DNA from: Anolis sagrei
Taxonomy: Eukaryota; Chordata; Lepidosauria; Squamata; Anolidae
Reading direction: 5' to 3'
NCBI RefSeq assembly: GCF_037176765.1
Contig: NC_090024.1
Span: forward strand, 61,043,361-61,107,360
Length of the DNA: 64,000 bases
Positions 1 to 18,084 of this stretch are shown here, piece after piece. A program made the translations under genes and the position numbers. The notes beneath the pieces are model-generated. The model searched no databases, was not told where the DNA came from, and worked only from the letters and a program-made list of their open reading frames with translations. Within the stretch, counting starts at the first letter, position 1; each line of letters opens with the position of its first letter.

Positions 1-698
1 CAGGCATGGGCAAACTTTCTGACTTGGGGGGCCGCATGATAGCACTCCCTCCTAGGAGGACTGGCTGCCTGGTGATGGAAGGAAGGAAAGGAAGGAGGAA
101 GGAAAGAGAGAAGGAAGGAGGGACAAAGGGGAAGAAGGGAAGGAGAAAGAGGTAGAGAGGGAAGGAGGGAGAAAAGAGGGAAGAAAGGGAAGAAAGGAAG
201 GATTAAAGGGTGGGAAGGAAGGAGAGAAGAAGGTTGGGGAAGGAAGGAAGGAAAAAGAGAAGGAAGAAAGGGTGGAAGGGCAAATAGGGAGGGAGAAAGA
301 GGAAGAGAGGAAATGAGAGAGGAAAGAGGAAAGGAAAGAAAGACAAAAGGGAAGGAAGGAAAGGGGGAAGGAAGGCAGGAAGGACAAAAGGGTGGAAGGA
401 AGGGAGGGGGAGGGACAAAAAAGGAAGAGAGGGTAGGAGGGAGGAAAGAGGGAAGGAAGGAAAGATAAAGAAGGAAGGAGAAAGAGGAAGGGAGGGAAGG
501 ATGAAAGGGTGGAAGGGAGGGAGGTAAGGGATGGAGGGAGGTAAGGGAGGGAAGTAAAGAAGGGAGGGACTGAAGGAGGAAGGAAAGAGAGGATGGAAAG
601 AGAAGAAAGGAAGGATAGGATGGTGAGAGAGAGGAGAGCCTGAGAAAAGAACCAAAGGGGCTGCATCCGGCCCCCAGGCCAGGGTTTGCCCATACCTG
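1..698. mobile_element. hAT-like non-autonomous element filled with a polypurine repeat
   Basis: The left end CAGGCATGGGCAAACTTTC at position 1 and the right end GGGTTTGCCCATACCTG ending at 698 are inverted copies, the same termini as several short hAT MITEs in the window. Just inside the ends are GGGGGGCCGCATG and GCATCCGGCCCCC, as in hAT elements. The middle (about 70-640) is an expanded GGAA/GGGA tract. The left target site is outside the window; the right flank is ATCTAGTA, a hAT-like target. Confidence 0.6.
70..640. repeat. Imperfect (GGAA)n polypurine tract
   Basis: About 570 bases of G and A with few interruptions, built on GGAAGGAA and GGGAGGAA units with scattered AAAG. Long reading frames on the minus strand here consist only of Ser, Pro, Leu and Phe, and are products of the repeat. 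Confidence 0.95.
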
Positions 699-860
699 AT
701 CTAGTAGATCGTTATGGTGGGTTTGGTTTTTTTCTTTTTTTCTTTTTGGCAGTAATTGAATGTGTTATTTTGCAAATGTAGTTTTTGATTATTTATAAGG
801 GATTGATAGTTTCTTTACCTATTAATCCTCTTGACTCACTCCAATCTGTATTATTTTCAG

Positions 861-1040
861 GTATCATCAATTGCCAAAGGAAGTGAAAATTCCAGTCTGA
901 ATGAAACGGTGGTTGATGTGAATATTTTGACTTCACCTACTTTTACCATTAAGGTCCCCCAGGATCTAGACACCGAGAGTTCTGAATTCATTGAGTTTGT
1001 TGCTGGGAAAGCTTTACAACTTTACAAAAAAAATTTCTAG
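861..1040 (+). CDS. CLUL1: Clusterin-like protein 1, last coding exon (partial gene)
   Basis: This is the terminal coding exon of a clusterin-family gene; the rest lies left of the window. A pyrimidine-rich tract ending in CAG at 858-860 is the acceptor, and 59 codons run in phase 0 to TAG at 1038-1040. The peptide starts VSSIAKGSENSSLNETVVDV and continues through a segment reading FTIKVP, then SSEFIEFVAGKALQLYKKNF. From memory this matches the C-terminus of human CLUL1 (pattern FTLKIP...[20 protein letters not shown]). Clusterin-like 1 is a secreted glycoprotein best known from cone photoreceptors. Position directly upstream of TYMS on the same strand agrees with the human order CLUL1-TYMS-ENOSF1-YES1, which supports the call. 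The exon is short, so identity rests on both sequence and synteny. Confidence 0.9.
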   Translation, partial: VSSIAKGSENSSLNETVVDVNILTSPTFTIKVPQDLDTESSEFIEFVAGKALQLYKKNF

Positions 1041-1991
1041 GCGTGGAAAGCTGATGTTGATGTTTATGAATTTAAACATGTTAAACCATTGAATTTGACC
1101 ACCTTTCTACACAGCCCTTAAGATAGATGTGATTTCCAGGCTTACAATGTATAATGGACCTGTTTTCTGTCCCATCCCCTTCAACCAAATGTTGGCCTGC
1201 ATTCCATGCCCAGCGAATTCACTTTGTCTCCTTTAAGTCATTCTGGGAGTTTGTTCTCTCCTTAGAAGCTTTTTTTCTAATGTTTTCCCCACTTCTGTGT
1301 GATGCTGATTTGAATTCCTGCAAACCTTCAGCTCCCTCAAGCATGTAGGTACTTTCCTTTTGTGTGTGGATCATGTTATTTCACTATGTGTAAATTTGCA
1401 CCCACATGAATTCACCATGTTTGACAGTATTACAATATGTAAGAAAATGGTGTAAGAGTAGACCTGAAACTTAAGGTTAAGTCTCTGAAAGATGTGATAA
1501 ACTTTCCTTACAATTTCTACCTTTATTTATTATACGTTGCCATATTAGGCATTAGTTTTGGAAACTTAATGTGCTTTGCTAAAGTCAGTATCCTGCAATG
1601 ATGCTGAAAGATGTATTTATGTGGCATTGATACAGGTTGTATTGTATCCTTGCATTTATAGTTTTGAAACGTCTTTTTTTTAAGCTCCTGTAACTATGTA
1701 TCCACATCGTTAATTGTGGTATTTATCTCTCTTTACAGCAGGCATGGGCAAACTTCGGCCCTCCTGGTGTTTTGGACTCCAACTCCCACAATTCCTAACA
1801 GCCTCAGGCCCTTTCCTTTTCCCCCCTCAGCCGCTTAAGCGGAGTTGGAGTCCAAAACACTTGGAGGGCTGAAGTTTGCCCATGCCTGCTATACAGGAAT
1901 GTCTGGAAAAATGCAAACTACTGTATACCCAACAATTTTTCTTTAAAACAATATGCCAAAATGTAACTTTACAGAAAAGACAGCAAATAAA
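1041..1991 (+). other. CLUL1: CLUL1 3' untranslated region
   Basis: AT-rich, non-coding sequence follows the CLUL1 stop. The first good AATAAA is at 1986-1991, so the 3' UTR is probably about 0.95 kb. It carries an inserted hAT MITE at 1739-1888. The exact cleavage site is not visible. Confidence 0.6.
1739..1888. mobile_element. hAT MITE with 8-bp target duplication
   Basis: Termini CAGGCATGGGCAAACTTC and GAAGTTTGCCCATGCCTG are perfect 18-bp inverted repeats, and the element is largely palindromic. Flanks CTTTACAG (1731-1738) and CTATACAG (1889-1896) are an 8-bp target duplication with one mismatch, diagnostic of hAT. It has no coding capacity and lies in the CLUL1 3' UTR. Confidence 0.85.
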
Positions 1992-2694
1992 AAAGGTTTA
2001 TTAAGGTATAATATTATCATGCATGTAACTCCCCAAGAACCTTTCTAATTGTCTTCGACTAGAGGAACTGTCTTGGTAAAAACGAACGAGGATGTCTACA
2101 AAGATATCAATGATGTATTTGAATCTGACTCTTCTTAGTATTTGGCTTGTGTGTTCAAAAGAGGGCAGAGGTGAGGGAAAGACACACACAAATTAGTTCT
2201 TGGGAAATTTAGCCAACACAGTCATAGTAGAGAAATAACAAGAGATGGCATTTTTTCCACTAGTGGGTGCTCAAGCATGAATGTCTGGTGTAACTACCAC
2301 AAGTAATACCTACAGTGAATGCATTGAGCAAGGGCTAATGCCAGTCGAACTAAATTACTGGATCTGACAATTGAGTAAAGATGAAATTGGATTTCTGCAA
2401 GTGATAGATGTCAGGTCCATGTGGAAAAATACAATTGGATACATCCCTTTATATCAGACAAGGCAATGTTTGAATAAGGTATCAGTTCAGCTATTTTCAA
2501 GCTTGGACATGAGTCCTTGCAGAACTTGATATGTAGTTTCTCATGTTGATTCCAGCCAGTCTTGCTTGTCTGCCTCAGTTGTGCGAGCTGCTATTTTTGG
2601 TGACTTCTGGAGGACCATGGTCAGAACCCAGGGAACACATACATCTGAGTTCTGGTCATCATTTTACACCTAGCTATAGTCAGATAGTCCTTCT

Positions 2695-2815
2695 CTGGAG
2701 ACTTTTAAGCAGAGGGTGAATGACCATCTGTCAGGAATGCTTTCATTTTATTTCCCTTCATTGCAAGGAGTTGGACTGGATGGCCCTTGTGGTTTCTTCC
2801 AACATTATAATTCTG
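2695..2815 (+). mobile_element. CR1 LINE 3' end, truncated
   Basis: This reads as the standard amniote CR1 3' tail: a diverged GACTTTTAAGCAGAGGGTG block, then GGAGTTGGACTGGATGGCCC and a CTTCCAAC stretch. It is 5'-truncated and lacks a clear octamer tail. Confidence 0.75.
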
Positions 2816-2936
2816 ATTTTTTTTGTGATCGCTCCCACTTTTCACCAGCCACAGAATAGCCACGGGGCTGTGGGTTTGTGCAGGGTTATGGCCTGTATTT
2901 TCAAGCAATGTTACTAGTCCCAGAGATGGTATGTAC

Positions 2937-3011
2937 AGGAATGGGCAAATTTCAGACCTCCAGGTGTTTTGGACTTCAACTCCCATAATTTCTCAAGTTT
3001 GCCCATGCCTG
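2937..3011. mobile_element. Short hAT MITE of the GGCATGGGCAAA type
   Basis: Starts CAGGAATGGGCAAATTTC and ends AAGTTTGCCCATGCCTG. The internal block carries GTGTTTTGGACTTCAACTCC, seen in the other copies. Target duplication is not clean. Confidence 0.65.
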
Positions 3012-4059
3012 GTATATATCCAAACCAGGATATTAAACTCTGATAGTAAAATGCCAGCAAAAGAAGTATCATCTGCACAATTTATCTGCATGAATAGGGA
3101 CTATCATTTACTGGAGAAGATTATTAAGTCTGGGGCATACGTGCAAAACTGTCCTCAAAGTATCACGCTTGTATTACTGTATAAATTATAATGTATTTTT
3201 CATTGAATGTACCTTATATGATTTCTACCTTAAATAGATTAATCAACTCTTTTTCTGAGTTTATTTGTAGTTTGAATAACTTAAGTAGAATAAATTCATT
3301 CAGAATTCAAGAAACTTTACTGTGTCCTATCTGTTCTGTTTCTTTGGTCAAATCTTTTGAAAAGATGTCCCATACAAATAAAGCAAATACACTATACTCA
3401 TCAGATAGAGACACATGTCATTGGAACATGGCTCTGAATTTCTGGAAGAAGACAACTTTGAAAGTTTTACTCAGCTGAGGACTGCATTTTTACACTGCAA
3501 GATACAATAGTCATCTGTTTCAAGTAGTAACATAGGAGGAAAACTATATGCAGTAGTTAGTATAATATTAAAGCACATTTGCAAAAAGGAAAAAGAAAAG
3601 AGGAAGACAATACATACAATTATTATCACATGTTTTTTTGTTGCTGAACTCAAAACTGAACACAATAACATTGAAAAGTGATCACATAAATAAGAACGGA
3701 GATTATGAAACCCACCAGGCATTGTTATTTGTCAGGACTTTTATATTTAATATCTGTTTACTTTAGAATTGAGAATAATGAAGCATTCCAAATGTTGGTT
3801 TGCAAGTCCTTTCAGCTCTAGACAGAAAAGGAAGAGTGAGAATGCTGGGAGCGACAGTCCAGTAACATCTGGAGAGGTACATGATTCCCAGTACTGATCG
3901 CAATCTACACAAATGTAGGTTTTAATAATAATAATTATTATTATTATTATTATTATTTTGTATCCTGCCTCCATCTCCCCAAAGGAACTCGATGCGGCTT
4001 ACATGGGGGCAAGCCTGATCAAGATAGTTAAAATATAACACAACAAAATTCCCCACTTC

Positions 4060-4495
4060 TGTCACAAACGTACTTGGCGGGGATGAGGGACAGGGCCTTC
4101 TCGGTGGTGGTCCCTCGCCTGTGAAATTCACTCCCCAGGGAAATTAGGTTATCCTCATCCCTCCTCTCCTTCAAAAAGAAGTTAAAAACCTGGATGTGGG
4201 ACCAGGCGTTCGGGTAACTATGCAGACAATGACAATGACGATGACAATTGATATGGTAATGGACTATGGCTAAGCTTGATGGATCTCCAATCATGGAATT
4301 CAGCTAGATAACTGCCACCAGACTGGTATATGTTAGTAGATTTTAATTGTATTGACTTAATGTTTTAACTATTTATAATTATTGATTTTTAATGTAATTT
4401 TATATGTATATAGAGACATCAAATTGTTGCTGGCTGGAAGTCACCCTGAGCGCCCCCCCCCCCAAATTTTTTTGAAATAAATAAATAAATAAAAG
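4060..4495 (+). mobile_element. L2/CR1-superfamily LINE 3' end, truncated
   Basis: The segment GGCCTTCTCGGTGGTGG near 4097 is the same as in the long LINE ORF at 58260-59677 (near 59310). It is followed by a diverged 3' UTR with CACCCTGAGCGCC and an AATAAATAAATA tail ending near 4494. Only the last part of ORF2 and the 3' UTR remain. Confidence 0.7.
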
Positions 4496-4532
4496 TTGTG
4501 ACATAATGGATTCAATTCAACAGTGTTTAGAT

Positions 4533-4693
4533 CAGACATGGGCAAACTTGGGCCCTCCAGGTGTTTTGGACTTCAACTCCCACAATTCCTAACAGCCTCA
4601 GACTTAAGCAGTCGAGGGGGAAAATGAAGAGACCTGAGGCTGTTAGGAATTGAAGTCCAAAACACGTGACGGGTCCAAGTTTGCCCATGTCTG
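4533..4693. mobile_element. hAT MITE of the GGCATGGGCAAA type
   Basis: Ends CAGACATGGGCAAACTTGGG and CAAGTTTGCCCATGTCTG are inverted repeats around a palindromic interior. The inverted symmetry extends a few bases into the flanks (GAT/ATC), and no convincing 8-bp duplication is visible. Confidence 0.75.
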
Positions 4694-4696
4694 ATC

Positions 4697-4780
4697 TACA
4701 CAGTAGAAAGAATGCAGTTTGACACCACTTGAACTGCCAAGGCTCAGCGCTATGGCATCATGGGAGCTGTAGTTTAGTTT
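4697..4780. mobile_element. Left arm of a palindromic ACTGTAG-type MITE
   Basis: It carries GCAGTTTGACACCACTTGAA and then CATCATGGGAGCTGTAGTTT, the arm found in full copies at 8357-8564 and 44788-44995. The matching right arm appears at about 5510-5600, beyond an inserted SINE and a minisatellite. Confidence 0.6.
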
Positions 4781-5047
4781 TTTTGGTCGTGTCAGGAGTG
4801 ACTTGAGAAACTGCAAGTCGCTTCTGGTGTGAGAGAATTGGCCGTCTGCAAGGACGTTGCCCAGGGAACACCAGGATGTTTTGATGTTTTACCACCCTTG
4901 TGGGAGGCTTATCTCATGTCCCCGCATGAGGAGTTGGAGCTGACAGAGGGAGCTCATCCATGCTCTCCCTGTATTCGAACTTGCGACTTGTTGGGTCTTC
5001 AGTCCTGCTGGCACAAGGGTTTAACCCACTGCGCCACTGGGTGTGTC
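4780..5047 (-). mobile_element. tRNA-derived SINE, family B (ACA-like)
   Basis: Read on the minus strand it begins CAGTGGCGCAGTGGGTTAAA, has a B-box-like region with TTCGAATACAG, and ends with the family's AGCGACTTGCAGTTTCTCAA motif. Three relatives occur in the window (13100, 26793, 40625). Family naming is from memory. Confidence 0.75.
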
Positions 5048-5058
5048 CCCAACATTTT

Positions 5059-5509
5059 GATAGAAAGGCTAAAGATGGAATCATGGAAGTTGTAGTTTTG
5101 ATGGAAAGGCTAAAGATGGACTTGTGGAAGTTGTAGTTTTGATAGAAAGGCTAAAGATGGAATCATGGAAGTTGTAGTTTTGATGGAAAGGCTAAAGATG
5201 GACTCGTGGAAGTTGTAGTTTTGATAGAAAGGCTAAAGATGGAATCATGGAAGTTGTAGTTTTGATGGAAAGGCTAAAGATGGAATCATGGAAGTTGTAG
5301 TTTTGATGGAAAGGCTAAAGATGGACTCGTGGAAGTTGTAGTTTTGATAGAAATGCTAAAGATTGAATCATGGGAGTTGTAGTTTTGATGGAAAGGCTAA
5401 AGATGGAATCATGGAAGTTGTAGTTTTGATGGAAAGGCTAAAGATGGACTCGTGGAAGTTGTACTTTTGATCGAAAGGCTAACGATGGAATCATAGAAGT
5501 TGTAGCTTT
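5059..5509. repeat. 41-bp minisatellite, 11 copies in perfect register
   Basis: Units start at 5059, 5100, 5141, 5182, 5223, 5264, 5305, 5346, 5387, 5428 and 5469, each exactly 41 bp with no indel. The core is AAAGGCTAAAGATGG, then GAATCATGG or GACTCGTGG, then AAGTTGTAGTTTTGAT. Two variants alternate: A (GATAG...GAATCATGG) and B (GATGG...GACTCGTGG). The order is A B A B A H B A H B A, where H is a hybrid, so an 82-bp dimer has been amplified. The array ends about 500 bp before the TYMS start codon. Confidence 0.95.
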
Positions 5510-5600
5510 CTTTGGCAGAGGCAAAAGACCTTGCAAAACTACAGCTCCCATGATTCCATAGCACAGAGTCATGACTGTTATATGGATGCCAAAAATGAAT
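5510..5600. mobile_element. Right arm of a palindromic ACTGTAG-type MITE
   Basis: TTTGGCAGAGGCAAAAGACC and ACTACAGCTCCCATGATTCC are the mirror of the arm at 4697-4780. Together with the intervening SINE and minisatellite they suggest one MITE that was expanded and interrupted. Confidence 0.5.
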
Positions 5601-5679
5601 CAATCCTTCAATGTAATGGCATCCCAAAATGTGTAGTACTTAAGAATACTTGCAATTGTGTATAATTTTGGTGTGCATC

Positions 5680-5760
5680 TCTACACTGTAGTAGAGGCAA
5701 TGCAGTTTGGCAGAGAACTACAGCTCCCACGATTCTGTAGCATTGAGAAATGGTAGTTGC
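5680..5760. mobile_element. MITE fragment at the edge of the TYMS promoter
   Basis: CTACACTGTAGTAGAGGCAA is a diverged ACTGTAG-type MITE end, followed by the family's ACTACAGCTCCCACGATTC block. It abuts the CpG-rich TYMS promoter. Confidence 0.55.
5716..5735 (+). promoter_or_regulatory. Candidate ZNF143/THAP11-type motif
   Basis: AACTACAGCTCCCACGATTC resembles the vertebrate promoter motif ACTACAATTCCCAGAATGC bound by ZNF143/THAP11. It sits about 280 bp before the TYMS ATG in MITE-derived sequence. The motif is common in the MITEs of this window, so function is only a possibility. Confidence 0.35.
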
Positions 5761-6014
5761 GTTAATTTTGCCGTGGGAGATGCTGCACCGGGTGAAGAGC
5801 AGGAAGTAAAGGGAATGAAAGCCGCATGCGCCTCAGCCAATAGCAGCCCAGTATCGGCAGCAGTACCCGCCTGCCATTCTCTCCTATTGGTCGAGAGAGG
5901 AAAAGGGGGCGTGGTGAGGGCGCGAATTTGAAAGTTTTGTTTACTTGGCGGGAGACTTTCCCGGCTTCTTTCCCGCCTTTTCTTCTTCTTCTTCCCCTTT
6001 TCAGTGTCGCCAGT
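5760..6014 (+). promoter_or_regulatory. TYMS: TYMS promoter and 5' UTR, CpG-rich
   Basis: GC- and CpG-rich DNA without a TATA box. Visible elements are CCAAT at 5837-5841, an opposed ATTGG at 5886-5890, a GC/KLF-type GGGGGCGTGG at 5905-5914, and two E2F-like sites, TTGGCGGGAG at 5945-5954 and TTTCCCGC at 5969-5976. E2F control of thymidylate synthase at G1/S is well established. The 28-bp tandem enhancer repeat of the human 5' UTR is not seen. Confidence 0.75.
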
Positions 6015-15226
<9,212 letters not shown>

Positions 15227-15440
15227 TGGATTTATTTTGGCACTGTTAACTGTTATTTGCTTTCATATTCAGTGTGTAGTATTAAATATTATTACTGTTA
15301 CAAATTCAAAGTCAAAATGTGTTTTTGAAATAAATGTTGCTTGTATATGATGCTAACCTATGGAGGACAGGTTGTTCAGCTATTTGTATAAAGTTTCTCA
15401 GTTTCTAATGTTCAATAAATTAAGTGCATTTCTATACTAC
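15227..15440 (+). other. TYMS: TYMS 3' UTR with two polyadenylation signals
   Basis: Short AT-rich 3' UTR with AATAAA at 15329-15334 and 15414-15419. Use of the second would give a 3' UTR of about 0.2 kb and end the transcript near 15440, about 2.1 kb before the predicted ENOSF1 end. Confidence 0.7.
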
Positions 15441-15755
15441 AGACGTGTGATCTCATATTTTGTACAATATGGAAGTTTATTATCAAATCCATGATTTTGG
15501 AAAACATGGCAATTCACTGCAGGAAAAATGCTGGTGGCTCCAATGAAAGACTTCTCAAGCAATTAGTTATGAGTGAAAAAGGTGGAATAACAATGAATTA
15601 AGAGGCGAAGGTATGTGAACTGGGTGTAGATGTGGCTTGCGCCCTCTCTCTGCTATTAGGGATTATCTGGAAAGTTTATGTGCAACTTCCTTGATTTTTA
15701 AGGGTCCCAACTGTGCACTAAAATGATGTGGAAGGAACCACGTAACCTTCTAGAG

Positions 15756-17030
15756 CAGTGGTTTCCAATCTTTTGTTGGCTGTGCTCTAAGCATCTCTAA
15801 AATCCTGATGCCCCCTCCCCCATGACATATAATTCTTACTATTCAAAAAGTGAACTTTTCACGTGGATGAAGCCTAAAACTCTAAATACATGGTAAGTGT
15901 ATTTAAAGTATTAGAAATACTGCGATCACAATTCAGTGATAGTAATTGTACCATTCTCCAACTTTATTAAAAATTATATTCCCTGAGCATTTTGAGTCTT
16001 TTTTGTTAGCAATTTGATGGCATGTTTGGTTTTCTTTTGTCGTAAAGAGACAAAGGCAGTAAAGCTAGGTCCAAAAATTCAGATTGTGGGTTTTCTGACA
16101 TGGTTGACATTTGTTGATGGTTAACTATGTACCAACGCATGTTCTTTCTGTACTTTTTATCTATTGAAAAGGTTTTTTCCCCTAAATAATGCGAGTATTT
16201 CATATAGAAAGCAAGATATCAGGAAAAGTTTGCGGGAATGGAAGATGCAAGATTTCTATGCTCAAACCTGATGAATACGTTTTTCCCAATGAAAATCTTC
16301 ATACTCGATAAAGTAAAGTAATGAAATAACAACTATGGAATAGACGAAATAGAATATCAGAAGCAATATTCGAGGCACAATTGATTTGAGCAATCTGCAT
16401 TGAATTCAGGATAACTTCAGTGTTCAACTTAATGGTGTATATTTGGTGAGATAGGGCATGTATTTGGATTCGCTTGCACCGGGGGGGGGGGGGACTATGA
16501 GAAGGGCCCCCCCAGCAGATCTTAAGGCCTGCAAAGGTTCATAGAGATGCGGTCATGTAAACAGGCTGGACCCGAAATGTGTAAGGTTTTTTAGGTAATA
16601 CCTACACTTTGAATTGGGCCCGGAAACATATAGGCAGCCAATGGAGTTGCTTTATTAATAGAGGGGTAGTATGCTCCCTGTAATTTGCTCCAGTCAGCAA
16701 CCTGGCTGCAGATCTTTGTACCAGTTGTAGTTTCCGGACCATCTTTAGAGGCAGCACCAAGCATTGCAGTAATCCATCCAAGATGTAACTAAGGCATGGA
16801 CCACTGTGGCTAAGTCAGACCCCTCTCCATTGTCACCAGCCGATGGCCATTTACATTCTAGTTTTAATTATAAAACTAGATGTCGCAATATATATTTATA
16901 TACTGTGTATGAGGGCCCTAGAACCACAAGAAATTAAAAAATTCACTGTTAATAATTCATTCTTGAATTGCCCCCCCCCCGAAAAACAAATTGCCCCCCT
17001 GTGGGGTGTCCCCCACATTGGGAACCAGGG
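15756..17030. mobile_element. Long hAT element with 8-bp target duplication
   Basis: Left end CAGTGGTTTCCAATCTTTTG, right end CCCACATTGGGAACCAGGG. Flanks TTCTAGAG (15748-15755) and TTCTAGAT (17031-17038) match at 7 of 8. The 1.27-kb interior includes an unrelated dispersed repeat (about 16500-16850). A minus frame near 16010-16200 shows no domain I recognise. Lies between the TYMS and ENOSF1 ends. Confidence 0.7.
16500..16850. mobile_element. Unclassified dispersed repeat
   Basis: Contains CAGCCAATGGAGTTGC, CAGCAACCTGGCTGCAGATC and GCATTGCAGTAATCCATCCA. I recall this as a common squamate repeat linked to LINEs, but cannot assign the class. Confidence 0.4.
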
Positions 17031-17099
17031 TTCTAGATGCCAACAAGTCCCAATATTAGGTTCTAGGTTTTTCTCTCCTCCAACCGTTGTGTATTATGT

Positions 17100-17240
17100 A
17101 CCAGAGATGCAGGCGGTGCTTACCGTAGATGGAGGCGAAACGTCAGGAGAGAACGCTTCTAGAACATGAGCATATAGCCCGAAAAACCTACAACAACCTA
17201 GTGACTCCAGCCATGAAAGCCTTCAACAATACATAGTCCC
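17100..17240. mobile_element. Palindromic repeat family P, right arm
   Basis: GAAACGTCAGGAGAGAACGC, CCGAAAAACCTACAACAACC and GCCATGAAAGCCTTCAACAA match the right arms of the other copies. Confidence 0.7.
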
Positions 17241-17570
17241 AATATTCATAGCTATCACAGTCAATGACCAAGTACTACTAGGTGTTGTGGTCCAAAAACA
17301 CCTGAAATGCAAGATACTTTAGGATCACACATACACAAAAACCTTTTTGCTAAATACTGAGTAGGACCTTGTTTTAAAGTGATCCTTAATGTCTGTAAAT
17401 AACAGACATCACCAAGTTTCTTCCCTTAATAAGGAAAGGAAAACTTTTCATCATTTCTCATAGCCAACTTTCCTCTCCATCTCCTGCTGCCTTGTATTGT
17501 CTTGGCAATTCCTGTCCTGTGTTTGAGAACCAATATCAAACCTTCTTCTTTTTAAAAATCCACTATTTGA

Positions 17571-17576
17571 TTTATT
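17571..17576 (-). promoter_or_regulatory. ENOSF1: Candidate ENOSF1 polyadenylation signal
   Basis: TTTATT on the plus strand reads AATAAA on the minus strand, about 395 bp past the ENOSF1 stop. It is the first such signal I found downstream. Unverified. Confidence 0.45.
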
Positions 17577-17970
17577 GTATAGTGAAGTGTCCTAATCTAT
17601 GGCTAATTCATTTTGACTGGACCGCCACACATCACCACCAAAAATACTCAGTTATACTGTATCATACCTAGTCACACTTTATATAAAACTTCTAAACTCA
17701 GCAGATACATTCACAAGTGTAGTGTGTAATACCATAGCTCCAGGAATAGCTCCAGGAAAGATTCATTCATCCTTAAAACAACTATTAAAAGTCTTTCTTT
17801 TTCTTAAACTGAGCAAGAGTTCTATAACTGGGACTGCAATTTTCCTGTTTTATGCAAGCCAGGGAAAACTTTCTAAAAGCATCAATTTGAACTGTAAATT
17901 CAGCGCAACCAACTATTTGCAGCATTAAAAATAGCTTGGGAGTTTAATCCGTAGCCGGAAGATGCAGGTT

Positions 17971-18084
17971 TCAGCTCATATTAGTTGCCTGAGGATCAGA
18001 CAGGAGTTTCTGCCAGACCTCTCCTTGTGGAAACTGGTATTTCCTTACAGAATCTTCTTTCATTTCAGAGGAATATCCAGGTGC
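17971..18084 (-). CDS. ENOSF1: ENOSF1 coding exon 16 and stop (residues 411-447)
   Basis: [20 protein letters not shown] then [17 protein letters not shown] and TGA. The tail is slightly longer than the human LLPAQEN ending. Confidence 0.95.
   Translation of the reverse strand, partial: APGYSSEMKEDSVRKYQFPQGEVWQKLLSDPQATNMS

Larger units (their letters stand above)
1992..4690. other. CLUL1-TYMS intergenic region, left part
   Basis: No supported gene. It holds a CR1 3' end (2695-2815), a short hAT MITE (2937-3011), two LINE 3' tails (about 3905-4020 and 4060-4495), an (ATT)n run at 3936-3957 and a hAT MITE at 4533-4693. The reading frames of 60-95 codons here show no recognisable domain. Confidence 0.7.

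Noticed and set aside
52-693. 213-codon open frame on the minus strand
   Set aside because: It is a translation of the GGAA tract and hAT ends; composition is only Ser, Pro, Leu and Phe.
5059-5509. Regular direct repeats that might suggest a CRISPR-like array
   Set aside because: Units are contiguous with no unique spacers; this is a vertebrate minisatellite.
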